Source of the DNA: Tomocerus qinae
Lineage: Eukaryota > Arthropoda > Collembola > Entomobryomorpha > Tomoceridae
NCBI GenBank assembly: GCA_020055645.1
Contig: CM034547.1
Location: 10,510,513-10,574,512 of the forward strand
Reading direction: 5' to 3'
Length of the DNA: 64,000 nucleotides
The notes beneath the pieces were generated by a model. That model did not search any database, was not told the origin of the DNA, and was given only the letters and a program-made list of their open reading frames with translations. The position numbers and the translations under genes were made by a program. Of this stretch, positions 30,501-45,500 are shown piece by piece (position 1 is the stretch's first letter; the number at the start of each line of letters is the position of its first letter).

Positions 30501-33500
30501 TGTATTGTTCTCAGGCTGAGAAATCATAAACGTATCATGTCATCCGAACACTATTCCCAGTATTCCATTACTATTCCTGTCTGCTCGGGTCAGCTAAATA
30601 AAACCAGACAATCATAAAGATCAGTAATACCAATTCTTCAAGTATAAATAAATGCAAATACGAACCTTGTTGTCTATTTTATACCTGCTCAAGAATGTAT
30701 ACATAGTAGATTGACCTTTGCTCCTAAGATTTTAAACACGAAGACTTGCATCAGCATTCCATTCCGAATCGATGCAACGACTCCGGCGAGAAAATTATTG
30801 ATGTGTCATCAAAGGATTGGAATGAATGATCTCTTGCTTTTAGTGTAGTCAATGTTTCAGCTGTATATGAGTCACAATCGCAACCTTACATACCATATTA
30901 TGGCAGTAAGATAATAGCTTACGAGTCAATAATAGAAACATCCAGAAATACAGGCATCTTAGATACAAATGAGTTAAGATCACTGAATTTCACAGAACTG
31001 AATTTTTCCTAGAGTTTCTCTCCTTGCTAAAGCCAGGACAGTCCACGGATTTGGTACAATAATTGTTCATGAAACAAAGAAAAAATGTTATTTGAAACAT
31101 GGGCTTAGTAAGTTTTAACTGGGCACAGTGAAGTTCTAAGAAACCTCTACTATGCTTCACTCCAAAGTTAATTGTATGGTACGAAATGTAATGTTGCTTA
31201 GTTTCTTCGAGTTGAAAGTTCAAAATGATAGTGTATATCTACCATTAACTAAAATACTATATGAACATAAGACTGACCATGTACGAGGTCCTTTTGAAAA
31301 ACTTTGTTTATTGTGTGACATGAAGCTTGGAGCACAATCAAATTATGATTGTGAAAACACTACTTGCGAAAGGTAGAAGGGAGGAAGGTTAAGTTTAAGT
31401 TACCTCTGTCGTTTGGCATAAGAACATCAAGGAGATTTTGTTACCAATTATCTTTGATTACACTCTGTGGACTGGAGACAAACTATACTTGTTCTCTTCC
31501 CAAGAAAAGACAACGTTGTCTGATGAGAATTAGTTTTAGACAGCGTTTCGTTCGAATCCCTATCTTAAAGAAGTTCACCTATAAAATAATTTCATTTTCT
31601 CAGTGTACTAACAGTCCCGTGTTGACTGCAATTTTGAAAGGTTATTATTCCAAAGTAAAGACTCAAGTTTAATTTTCAAGATTTCCAATTAATGCAGATT
31701 ACATTTTCACAGGTTCTTCTTTAATGGAAGAAAATGTATATTATCTTCCTCAGTGGAATATTTTCTCATCGAAACTAACTAAACCATGGATTTTTGCCAG
31801 AAAAGTGTAATGACCAGTAGGCAGTAGTAGAGCTTTATGTAATAGCTACCTTCATGCATACGCCTGTTCCTGTTTCCCTTGTTCTCCTATAGCATTCTTT
31901 TCTTAGAAAACAGGCACCATAGCATAACAATGTAACGAAACTAACCAGAAGTGAATACGACACAGGGGACTTTTTTGTTTAACGTAGACTAGATAATATG
32001 TATTTTTGAGCTAAAAATATGTGAGGGTGCACTATAAAGTTCATTTCTATCAACCGACTCAGGTTTTGGCGATGCAATTTCCTAGCAAAGAACCCAAGTC
32101 TGAGTATACGTTTATGCCGATGCGAAGTACTTATCGTTTGTTATGATTTAGATATCCCTTACTGTTACTGAAAAGCTGCATTAAAACACTGGGGAATATC
32201 CTTGCACTTCCACTTGAAAATAGTTTACGTACATTATGCCGTCAAATTGTCCAATATACTTGCAGTTTTCGGAATATTTGCTACCATGATTTTGCTTGCT
32301 GAATTTTAATGAAAATCTATATTGCTATTTACGGCGTACATTTCTATTTCAAGATGTTTACGTTTTATTATGGTTCATGGTATCGCACCGAATTATGTTT
32401 TTCAGAAAATAGTTCAAATCCCTGGAATACTAACAAAGTGAGTGACGAAAATAAAAGATGTGAATATGAATTTTGATTCCCGCCACGTAATTAAGGAATA
32501 GGGAATAATTAGTTTAGTCTTTTCTGTCTCGTTGAAATAAGTAGTTCGCTTGCGTGATAATAATATTTGCTTTTAATTATCTTGGGAATTGGTTATAAAT
32601 CTTATAATGGGGCAGTATTACAATCGTATTTTTTTGTTGCAGCATTATATCAGTGAAAGCAAAGTCTTTTGCGGATCGTGAGATAAGATACACATTGAAA
32701 GCATCAGGACACCAAGGAGCTGGAACCTTCAATATTGCACCAACAACGGGAATCGTAAAACTGGCTAAGGAGTTGGATTTTGAAGATTTGAGACAACCTC
32801 ACGTTTACCAACTTATTGTTACAGCTACAGAAGATTCTGGAGGATTTTCTACTACAGTCGAGGTAAGCATTTGGCTATATCTATTCTATTATCTCAAAAG
32901 GAAAAATATAGTGCTTTAATAATAAATAAAGTAAACACAGAGAAAGAAAGCTGGAGAAAGTACTTAAAAGGAAAAGGAGGGATATGTTTTGACATTTTTT
33001 CTTATCGTCTTTACAGTTGACAATCCGAGTTACTGATGTTAACGATAATGCTCCAAAATTTGAGCTTCCCGACTACCAGGCACATAACATCGACGAGGAC
33101 TTACCATTGGAGACGTCAATCCTTAAAGTGAAAGCTACAGATGCAGACTCGGGTTCGAACGCAGAGATCGAGTATTTGGTTTCAGATGACCACTTCAGCA
33201 TCGATACTAATGGAGTAATCCGGAATAACAAGCAGTTGGATGCTGACAATAATAATGCTTACTACGAATTTGTGGTCACCGCTCGTGACAAAGGTACGCT
33301 TCAATTCGTAGTTCATTACTCTCTTGTTTCACAAAATCAAACTCTACTTGCTCCACTAAAATCTGTCTGCTTTTACGTGCTCAACAAGGAAATAACGAAA
33401 TTACTACTGTGGCATTCTTGGTTTTACGTAAATTCACCCAATTTATACCGTATAGAGCTACCACTTTCGGCCAATCAGTACCACTACATCATAAAATAGT

Positions 33501-36500
33501 AATACTAAACAAATCCTTCTTGCAATTCACTCAATTTACAGAGTCAATCATAAATCCAATACTGAGATTTGGGTAGGGTGAAACCTAACACCCACTAGGT
33601 ATAAAAAGTGTGAAGTTCAGTTTAGTTTTTGAGTCACTAGTCTCATTATTCAGAAGATAATCAATTTATGTAGATATGTAAAATTCTAATAAGATACTAC
33701 GCAGCCCATCCACTGCAGAATTCTTCAATTCTACTTGCGCGTTTATTTTATTAGATGATGTGAGGGCAAGGGAAAAGTAATTTGAAAATTGCTGATAAGG
33801 CTTATTGTTATTATGGGTAGTTTTAATTTATTATTGCAATAGCATTCTACACGATGAATCATTGATGAATATTCGGAATTCTAAGAAATGATGAAACAAA
33901 CATCAAAAAGTTCTATTGCCTGTCTATATTCACTATACATTGATATCTGCCTCCAAAATACATTATGGTAAAATAGTAATCATCAACAACTGTGACTCAG
34001 ACCTGACATATTAACCCATGAAAGATAGCACAGGATGATGTTGCAATTATCTTTACGATCATCTAAAAATAAGGTACATTGGTACATTACGTAGCCTTGA
34101 GGAGATTCTGTCCGTATGTACATTACATTATGCATGCCAGAATAAAACATGAGTATAATTGCATACTGAATATGCATTTGTTAAAAAGGACAAGCTATTA
34201 CAGGTACACTTTATCTATTTGTGTATTATCATTTATATCTGCTACCTGTATAAAATACTAGTTTATTTAAGTATGTCCAGGTACATCGTCCATCCGCCAC
34301 AAAGAAAATGCCTGACAGGTTTGTCATTTTACAAACCTTAAAATAACATGCTACACAAGTGCACAATGGACATTCGGGACAATATGGTTTATGTTATGTC
34401 TGTTTGCACTCCAATGAAAAAGTGGTATGTGAGTGTGCACAAACCAACTGTTAATCCTTGACTGAACAAACAAGAATAAGATTGTTTACAGATACGTAAA
34501 ACTGCTAGATACATTTGTGTACTTAACAATAGTCAGTGTGGCATTTCTCGTAAAGTTTTGTCGTGTCATGTCTTTCTCTATATCTTTGATGTAATTTATG
34601 CATTGAATCTGCTTTATGCAGACAAGTTGGACACATTGGGGCCACGACATAAACAAGTCTCATATTCTCCCATGTCATATCCTGGTCATGAATGACGCAT
34701 TATAAGTACACTATTTGGTATTAGAGCGATTTAGAAAACATAGTTACGGACTGTGTCATATACTTATATATAGCATCACAGGTTGGAACAACATCAATAA
34801 TGATTACAAAACAAATGAGTTCAATATGTACCCTATTTCATAACTTCATAAGTAGGTATTAGCATTTCATGGACCAGTAATTATATTTTACCATTTCAAT
34901 TCTCATTTTTGCATTCTCAATTGTAGAAATTTTAGTAGGTGCAGTTGTAGGTACTACTAGCTGTGTTAACAACTAAGGTGTACTATATAGTTTTATGCCA
35001 AGTTTCATAGTATTGTATGGGGAGATAATTTCACATATACAAATGATAATTGCCTGAAAATCATCCTAACTTCGTTGTGGTGTCGGATTCGGTTAATGAG
35101 AACAGAAAGGAAAAGTGTTACAGAAAGGCTTTGACTTTTTGCTCTTTAGTTAGGGTGAAATACAAGCAAAGCTAATTCCGACAGCTAATTAGTGGGCGGT
35201 TCCTAGCTTAATGGTATGTTAGCAGTAACAAAATACTTTTCTTGGTTAGGTACATTAGATTTGATACTTCAACCCTTTAACCTTCTCCAATTGCGTATAA
35301 TATATAGGGACATGGTATGTGTATATAGATGTAAACTCTTTCAAGTATAATTGAAGTAAAACTTCCAAAATTCTTGCACAGCAGAAATAGAACTGAGAAC
35401 ACTATTCATTAGGATGAAAGAGACATGCAAATAATTTAATTCACATACTTCAGCATACGCATAGGTATAATACTATACCCTTATGCCCTACTCAATTGCT
35501 GTACAATAGTGTACAAGTGCTTTTGAAGTTGGGCAATTCGCACCAAGAATACAGAGATAAAAAATTCATTTGAATGTAGGCATAATTAAAACGTAAGCAT
35601 GTTAAACCGCACTATGCCTTTATTACCTTCTCCACACTATAGTCTAATTGAAAGGGTCTAGCAAAAATCGGTATTTTTTGGTTCATATAATTATTATTGA
35701 TATGGTAAATGAATCCCAAGACAGTAATAAATATGCTAATGAAGTGTACAAAGAGAAACATAAATTAAACAGTCTGGTATCTCACATTAAAGTCAGTATG
35801 ACCATGCATGTGATTAAAAAGTAAGGTTGGACATGGATAGATATAATAATAATGTGCTCCATAAGTGTATATCAAATTAAAGTAGGCTCGCATCATCTAA
35901 AGTAAATAAGTAGTAACAGTAAAGTTTGTGAAGCTAGAATTCTGTTATTAATTGAAGGTATACAGTAATCGCTGTACATGCAAGAATTTATTACTCGAGA
36001 AGAAAATCTAATTAAAGTATAGTATAAGATTGTTAGTAGAATGCAGTTTATGTAACATTCCCTAGCAAAACATGCAGTAACGAAAGAATTTACCATGATG
36101 TTCATTTTCTCTCATGCTCATCCATTGCCTTTTGGCATTTAATTTAGTTGAAAGAAAAAACTGCATTAAATCGCTTTGAGGTGGAGGGAATACAGAGTAG
36201 ATTCATTCATGGCATATGACGCCAGATGAAAGAATAAGCTAAAGGAGATGGGCAAGAGGATTGTTGAATGCGCTAGAATAATGACCTTGTGTTTCATGAT
36301 AGATATCAATTTACCATGCAATAATTGCTTGGATTATTATGCAGATATCAAATCTGATTCAATATTATGTTTGTGGGGCATATGTAGCATGTTATTCGTT
36401 GGTCAATAAACGAGGTAGATATTAATGCAGTGAAACGATTTTAGATGAACATGGAAAATATACAATGCTATACTTAATTTCATTACATTGTAGTACAAAC

Positions 36501-39500
36501 ATTAATTAATTAGTTGTGTTATAGGATCTTTAGCCTTAGCCTGAGTTTGTGAGTCAGATAGACAAATCATTTATGCAAAGAATGTTTCATTTAAATTGAA
36601 TTCTTTGACTGTTTCGTAATAGATAACATAAAATTAATTATGTATTTGATTGACAGGCGACCCACCACAGACTGGAACTGCTACAGTACGAATTTACACT
36701 AAGAACAAGAACGACGAAGAGCCGAAATTCTCTCAGCAAGTATACACGCCAAATGTAGATGAAAATGCGGGGCCGGAGACTCTTGTCACTACTGTAGTTG
36801 CTTCTGACAAGGATGGTGATAATGTCAGGTATTTTTACATTCTTTTGAAATGTATATCTTTAACAAGTTTCAACTTGAGAAAAGTAGAAAATAGAATCCC
36901 GGAAATTGGAAAAGGGTACCTATTATATTACTGGAACTTGCGTGGGCGAAGAAACATTTTTTTATGGAAATAACAACGTCAAGTCGACGCCTACACGTAC
37001 TCTCTACAACGACTACAACTCAAACTCAGTAACTGTCGCTTGATATCTCTAAATGGAATTCGCTCAGATGTCCCATATCGTTTTCTTCTATGCGACTTAC
37101 TTTTCCAGTGAAAGCGTTACAGCTATCACTGTTATTATATCTAATAATGTAAAAATGTCATGACTTTGAAGGGAAGATTTTAATATTTGCAATTTTTCAA
37201 TGTATTTTCTATATAGATTCGGATTCGTTGGCGGTGGAACAAAATCTGGACAATTCGTCATTGAAGACTACACTGGGGTCATCCGTTTACACGGTGGAGC
37301 AATCAGTTTAGAACGTGACAAGTATGAACTGAATGTGACTGCTGTGGATGACGGTTCTTGTTGCGAAAGTGGTCCCTCGACTATCCACACTAGTACTGCT
37401 GTCGTCGTTGTTTTCATTACAGATGTCAACGATAATAAGCCAATGTTTAAAGAATGCGGGACGTATTCACCGAAAGTCATGGAGGGAGCACCTAATGGAA
37501 CTCCCGTTTTGAAAGTAAACCGAAAACAAACTTAAAAAATGGCACATGTCTGCTTTATAAGTATATGAAGCGACGTCTTTCCTTTTCACCCGAGCACCTA
37601 CTTTTCTCTGTCAGATCTTCTTTTCTTTCCACTTCCTTTAACCTACGTCAATACGTATTAGTTTCTTCTGTTGCTCAGCATTATATTATTTCATTTCCTT
37701 TAGACATGCACCTACTTCCGACCTATATTCGAAAAGAGTAATTATACGAAGTGTATTGTTCCTGTTCTACCAGTTTTTGATTTCATGACGCATGCGATGA
37801 AAAAAGCGTGTTAACATTAAGCTATCTCTACAAAGTGTTATATATCTCTAGAATACGAATGTAGCGTGCAGTTTCTCGTTTTATAATGACTAGGTGGGCG
37901 AATTCCTTGAGGCAAACTGGAATCAACGATAATAAGTTTAATTATTCACTACTGAGTGAGCTCACATTGTAGATACTGAGTTTAATTACATTTGATCGTT
38001 GTAGGAGGGAAATGAAAATATAATTTTCACTTGCACATGCAATTGTAAAAGTCCTTTCTTCCACTGTTTCTAAGCCTGAGTCCTGATGTGAAATTAATTT
38101 GCAAATTGTCTTCCAGTTTGCACTCAAAATCAAGTGCAAACTTTCTCAGTTTAATTATTGAAATCTCATGTCCTTAATTCATTTTCTGCTCGTTTTAGTG
38201 ATCCTCCTACGCTCATTTACTTTGTAAACAAGAAACAAAGTAGCAAAACGAGTTACGAAACAAAAGGGAAACAAGAATTCACAAGTAGCTCACCACACTC
38301 AAGTTGATTTTCGTATAGGAAACTGCGTTTTCATAATGAAAACTTTGTTAGTTCTCACAGTATTATCCTACTATTAATAATGAATCTTACTCCAATATGT
38401 CATCCAATTATAAATGCAGTAGAACTGGAACTAAATACTCCTATAACTAATGGAAAATTGTAGTAATGATCCTTTAATTCCTAACCCATATCTTGACTTT
38501 CCCAGACACAGTTCCCCATAATTAATTCAATTATCATTCATAAAACAATACTCAACACTGCTATCCACTCCAAAAGCTGTGTTAATCCAAATGTGAAGTG
38601 AAAGCAGATTCGATTTAATTATATTGTTTGTATTAATATAGGTACATGCGGTAGATGAAGATAAAGGGGTCAATGGTCAAGTCAAGTACTCCATCGTTCA
38701 GCAGCCAAATCAAAAGGGAGCAAAATTCTCAGTGAATCAGGAAACCGGAGAAGTGTTCACTAACAAAGTTAGTCACGGACCAACTACCTTTTTCATTATC
38801 TTCTCGACTCTTCACTTCTTACTTATTAACTCCTGTCTATTCCGGCAATATTATATTCAAATCAGTAGTTTCACGTACTCAATATTAATATACTTATATA
38901 ATGTACTCTTATTTACAAATTCTTAGTTTTGTGTTTGCTAACGCATAACTTGATTTCGTTTGCTTTGTTTGACTTGCGATCTTTTGATGACTTGTGCCAA
39001 TTGACTTATCCTTTTCAATAACAAAGATTCTGAGTAGGAGTGTTATACAAGATAGGGCCCAAATGTAATTATGAGAAATATTGCTAACTATTGTTTATCA
39101 TCAGGATTAAATTTGAATCAAACTGTATAATTAATTTTTGACTACATTGACTGTTGTTACACTTAAATGAAAATGTATACTTTATTCATGTTCATACCAT
39201 GAACAACCTAATTTATTGACAATAGACCTGACTTGAAACATTCCTCCTAAGTAATAATTTGTTTGTCCAGACAGTAATTACCCAGACATTGAGTTATTAC
39301 TTAACGTGTATGTCTCTATCTGACTTAAGAATGATTTAATGACTTATTTAACCGTATTTACTGTACTTCTCTGTTGTGTTTAATTTAATTGTGTGAGTTC
39401 ATGATGCTCTACAATTAAGTTTTTTACTGTATAGATCTAATGTCTGGCTCTCATTTGTTTTGAATGAGTGTCAAAGTCAAGTAAGTCAAGTGGCATGGAA

Positions 39501-42500
39501 TGGAATGACGAGATCGAAAGATGTTAAACGGAACGTACCACTGTTATCGTAGACAATAGCTTAGAGTACAAATTATAGGTGTTTTTCAATTGTATTTATC
39601 TTATCTTATGTAGTATTTCTATATCTACTAATTTAATACCTATACCTTTTGGCTTGTGTCTGTCTATTTGTCTAGTAATATTACTACAGACATAATATTA
39701 CTGCTACGACTGTAGAATTTAGCTCATCTTGGATCGGTTTGTGAACATATCATTCACCCCTCCTGATTCCTGTTCCTGTCACTATTTCAATTAGATTCGA
39801 CAACTCGTACTCTTCTATTAAGCATGCGATCTTATTCTTGTTCACATAGCAAATGTCTCTATGTAGTATTAAGGTCTATAATTTCATTACTTTAGTTTTT
39901 TTCATTATTATTGCGTCTTCTCTTTGTACAACCTCATTGCAGCATGAACATGACACAAATTGAATTACTCTCTTTGTATATGCACCTTTATGGACAATTC
40001 TGTATTTTCCTCATTATTGCGTAGTTTATATATCACATGCTATGTAGATACAAGCTTATATACATACCTTTGATGGTATTTGTTTGCAAGTTTAGTTTTA
40101 GTTAACAGTTCTTGAATGTTTGATAGTGGTCGTGAGATAAAATGATAAGATTCCTTTATTCTACCTACTAAATACGCTTTGATGCCTTGAGTTTTGTAAT
40201 TGGAATTTGTTATTCTCGAATTTCTGTGTAGGTGTTGATTTTGTTGTGTATTCTATAAAGGTATTTGTATGCTAATGATGACATTTCCTCTTTTTGTCTT
40301 TAGCTCAGTTGATTCTCTATTTGAATATAGTTATTTTACTTCGATGTTCAATTCACTTAGTACAAAGGGTGGAAATGCTATTTGTGAAGTTCTTTCATAA
40401 AGCACTTTTGAAAACAGGACATTGTACTTAGAACTACTAAGTGGGTGTGCTTGATTTATGAATGGATATTATTCAATTTGCTTTGAGTGTTGTACGTGAG
40501 TATGCTTACCAAAACCTATTAGAATATTCAATTTTAAGGAAGGGATAATAAATTCAAAATAGGATATAAAATTATGGTCGGATTAATTTCTTTTCTTCAA
40601 TAAAAACTGGTTATGTGTCATGGTAAATGAAATTGACTAATGTAGTCTAGAATGCTTGCCTACGTTAAAACAAGATGGGATGATTATATTGTTTAACTTG
40701 ACAGGTGTTTGATCGTGAAGGAGATGATGGCAAGTTTGTATCTGTGACAGTAAAGGCTACAGACCATGGAGAGCCGGCTCTTGAAGGTGTTTGTTCCTTC
40801 ACAGTTGAGATTGAAGATGTAAATGATAATCCTCCGTTGTTTGATCGTCAGGTATAATACTTTACCCCTATAACTAACTCTAAATCTACTACGATCAACC
40901 TTTCTTCTAACCATGTAAAGTTGAGAAGTAATCAGTAAAGACTAAAGAAGAGTATTTATTACATGTACTGTTATTACCGACAAGCATGATGATGATGAAT
41001 GAAATGACTTGGATGAAATATGGAACGTGTTCTTATTAAATTAATCTAACTATTCCTTTATTAACTCTTTAAACTCATGTGTTGAGCACATAATAATTGC
41101 AATTTATCGTCCACGACCCCATAAGGAATGTATAAACAATGTCTAAATCTAGGTTCCTTTATCTGTTTAAGCCAAAATGCTGTTTGTTACAATGTCTCAA
41201 TTTTAGTTTTAGTAAATTAGTGGAGTGGAAACCCTCAATGCCTTTACGATTGTCTTACGATTGTAATATCACTTTATGTAACTTTAACTTTGAATTTTGG
41301 TGAATCGTATTTGTATAATGGCTGCTACTAATTGTATTGAAAAATTGATTTTCTGTAAAATATTGTGACAATTATTATTAAGGAAATAGTGACATAATTT
41401 TTTGAAATTTTTACCTAGATGTGATTAACAATAGTCTGCTAAGGTACAGTTGGCATTGCAGCCATAACTCAGCTCTATCTATGTTTACACCAGCCTTGAG
41501 CCATAAAGTGAACAACATCTTATGAGCTATTGAAATGTGAAAGAAAAGAGCCCTGGAAGGCGAACAGTTCTATAGGTTTTCAAAGACGCACGTGTATTTC
41601 GCAAGATAGTTCCATGAAGTATTTTAATGAGACAGAGAGTACACAAAAAGGGGAATTTTTGTTTAGTAGGTAAGAAAAGAGTTAACGTATGCTCGAGGAT
41701 AAGAAAATAGTATTATTGTTTACATTTTGAGACCTACTCTATGTGAGCTATTAGATAAACTAATAGGTAACAATAGGAGAGAGAAAGAAAATTGTATTGT
41801 AATAGCCACTTTCGCTGCTTTTATTGCGGGGCATGCGATGCACAGGTATAAACAATGTATGCATGAACTCTGACATTAAGATAATTACTTATTAGCCTGC
41901 AGCGTACTCATACTCAAAGCATTTGAGAAAATGCATTGTGTTTTGTAGCCAACTTCTGATGTATCCTCCTATTCCAGCTCATTTCATAGTGAATGGTTCA
42001 TGAAAGTAGTCGATAGGCATTTATGTACTTGTACTGGAACATGGAATGAAGAGATACTTTCTGTAATAACAGTGTGTTTAAAATATTCATGATTATGATC
42101 TCTGTAGTGGTAATACACATGAAAATAGATAGGTTGGTCGTATTTGTATGTACGTTAAATATTTTTTTATTACAACGAAAATTGAAAATGAATTGAAGTA
42201 ATTTGTATTGTTTGATTCTTTCTGCGTGTAGAAATATGTTGAAAATGTTAAGCAAGATACAAGTGTCGGAACGAACATCCTTAGGGTATCTGCCTCAGAC
42301 GAAGATGCAGATAACAATGGAGCAATTGTTTACACTCTTACAGCTCCTCAGAATTCAAATGACTTGGAATATTTCGAAATTCAGCCCGAGTCAGGATGGA
42401 TTATTCTTAAGAAGCCTCTCGACGTAAGTTTTATCAGCTATAAATTTTATAGTCGTGTAAAATAGTAAAATAATATAAATAGATATCTTTGACAGGGATT

Positions 42501-45500
42501 ATATATGTTATTATAACCAATATAATATTTGTTAGAAGTGATTACGCTATTAGAACTCGAGTTATAGTTTGAATTATGTTAAGTAGGTTCATACCACTAT
42601 AATCTCATAATTAAGTTCAGTTGTGTAAAAAGAAATAGGATTACAATCAAAAACTTTTACCAAGGCAAGATAAGAACTAAATAAAATAATTTTTATAGGA
42701 ACGTATGATGTAGGGGCTGTAAGAAAAATCTGAGTGTAATATAAACTAGATTTAGTAGATAGGCAGTATTTAAAGAGAAATTCCAGATCAGAAAAGAAGA
42801 GTACTACAGAAGTACTTGAAAGACATAGATATAAATTTCGTATGCGACAATGGTGCATTATATAATGGATTAAAGTATTTGACAGAGAGACAGATGTGGG
42901 TTCGTGGGATATAAGTTAAGCTAAGCTATTTTACTCTGCGGGTAAAAATCGGGTGGCTATTCATCTTTTTTCAACATTATTGCTTATAAATCCTCAGTAA
43001 GTAGCATTTACAGAATTTTCTCCATGTCTCCCATGTAATCGCTATCTTGAAAATAGTATGCAGGGACTTTATGATATTAGAATCTCGGAAATTTTATTAC
43101 GGGCTTTTGGAAAAGGTTTATGCAAGGGTAATGTTAACTTTCTTGTTTGGGTGGGTTACAATTTTGGAGTTGGTAATTGGTATGTCCTCGAAATTCTCTG
43201 AGTGTAACTAAAGTGCAAATTAGCCACTGCTAATAAAACTGCTACTTATCAAAATGTATCTGGTGGTAAAAGCTTCTGACTAACCATTATTCAAATCTAA
43301 CTGTCTATAAAGTATGCCTACGTACATGTAAAACTTTTGGATTTGTATTTTTCGAAACTTTCTGTAAATACACAACGAAAGCAACTGTGTTGCTTTGTGT
43401 ATTTGCTAGTCAAATCTGACCTAACGAGGTATACTTTGCTTATTAAGCAAACTACAAATTCAACTGCTAGCATAACAATTAAATACGGCGGAAAAGAAGA
43501 AATTAAAGACCACATTTCGCTCCCCAACGTTTCTAAAGGTAATTTTGACCGTCATTGTCAGATATGTGTTGTATCAGTGTGCTATTTCTACCTTTTTTAA
43601 ATGTGTGTAACATGAAAACTGCACTTTATCTTAAGCCATTACAATTTTCTGTCACATTCACATGAATTTTGAATGCTCTCAGCAAAAATTGTGCTTTTAC
43701 CACTTTCACACAATAAAATTAAGATTTCAACCCTTTTGCACTTTAATATAAGCAACTGAAAATGAGATTGTGCAAGTCAATTAATTCCCCTATCACTAAA
43801 ATCTAGCACAATTATAAGGACTGAAAAATTTTGACAGTTCACTTCAAAAAAGCAATTAAAGCACATGAAGATGTCTTTGTAAGTTGTAATCAAATCACTC
43901 ACTTATAATTTACACGTACTAACAGCTCGATGCATGTTGCCTGTTCTGATGAAATATTTAAGCACTAAATGGACTCAATTAACCCATTCCATCCTGGGAT
44001 ACTTAATTAAGATTACGATTAAATTGTTAGAATTGTAGATGCCAAGTTCACATTGCGTGTATCTTTTTTCGTTTCCTATAATGAATTACGTAGAAGAAGC
44101 ACTACATTTGTTTTTCTCTCAATTTTATGTCATGATCCTTCATGTGAAGTGGCATTTACGATTCTAAAGTCTATTCATAATCTCAGCAGAAATATCACGT
44201 TGTTGCATGTCATTTTCTATTTTTTTCTATGCAATTCGCAAATGCATTGCATGCTTCCTGCTGCTAATGCTAAACTGAAAATTTGGACACTACAATGTAC
44301 TTGGTGGCGCCCGGAAACGGACTCCTTCGTCTTCAATACAAAAAGGGTTGTATTTTTGTAAGGATATTTTTTAAAATCCTATATTTCGTCTTTTATTGTT
44401 AAATAGCAGTGTCTCTGTCAGTACGATGGCATTTTAATAAGCTTAAGACACTCATGGCTTTACATTAGGTTGGCTTAGCTTTCTTCGCTCTTCATAAGCT
44501 TCTTCACTGCTTTTTATGCGTTTAAGGCACGTGCATTGTATGAATTTCGTGCACATAAATTACCAAGCATTATGTCCGTGTAGTTACACTAGATGATGAA
44601 TAGCTATGATGTCATGTTATTATTACACAGGAATAGAAAACTGTAGACTAATACAATAGAATAATTGTAAGACGCATGCAGATTTTGTGCTTGTCTGAAT
44701 GAGAATGCAATTTATTCAAATGATTTGTTATCTTTGTGGAATTTTTGCATTTTTGAATTTTCTCTCTCTCTGAATCTGAATATAAACTATACATTTCAAT
44801 TATTTTTTTGTAGATTGTAGTTTTTTTATGTATAGATTTTTTATGCAGTTATTCTGTTTGTACTCGTCTGTACTGTACTGCCTTTTTGTAGTACTAAAAA
44901 ATGGAACTTTGTCTCCGCATCTATCACCAAATAGTCCACTAACCAACATTTTGAAAGTGGACTTCGACAAGAACGACTTTTTGTTTTACACCGATTTTTT
45001 ATCGGGTTGTTTTTGTTTTCATTTTTGAACAATTTTGCAGCGCTGCGATGCGGTGGTTTTTTGCGACTCAGAGATGAGAATTTTTTGGGCACATAAACAA
45101 TTGTGTCATTTTGGTCTACGAATTGTAGGAACATTTTTGAGCATAGACAGTAATCATAGTACTAGGAATAATAAAAACTAGTATTTGAGTAGTTAACTAG
45201 TGCGTTACGTTATGTATAGCGTATGCAATTTTAGTTACCTGTTTTTAACCCAGAACCTAGAAAGTGAATGTTCATTCTGGAAGACATTTTTGACTTGATC
45301 GGAACAAGATTTTTGAAAATTTTGTAACCTGATTGAAAATGTAGTTTTGAGTAGTGATTTTTTAGAAAATGAGATGAATTGGATTGTATGTAATGTGTAT
45401 ATTAATTGTATGAGTTGTTGATGTGTATGTGGTTGGTTATGGAATGGAATGAAACGTTATGTCTTTAGAATATAATGGAGTGAGTGAGTTGATTTTGTTA

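Noticed and set aside
31364..31672. 102-residue open frame, and GTTCGAATCCC resembling a tRNA B box
   Set aside because: Basic, unpatterned translation. No matching A box at the right distance and no acceptor stem, so no tRNA.
33294..33499. Open frame continuing about 200 bases past the donor of exon 33017-33293
   Set aside because: The translation after the donor has no cadherin pattern, and the exon break at 33293 fits the next exon's phase exactly. At most a retained-intron product; no support.
36829..36973. Read-through of exon 36657-36828 into the intron
   Set aside because: Extension is short and unlike cadherin; the AG|A codon join to 37217 restores the known sequence.
43337..43600. 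87-residue frame containing a stretch that ends at a GTAATT donor-like site
   Set aside because: Considered as a missed or third alternative exon, but it lacks the RE.Y, DKG and DVVDR signatures and any cadherin motif.
44053..44361. 102-residue open frame
   Set aside because: No recognisable motif, no splice-compatible cadherin content; chance frame in intron.
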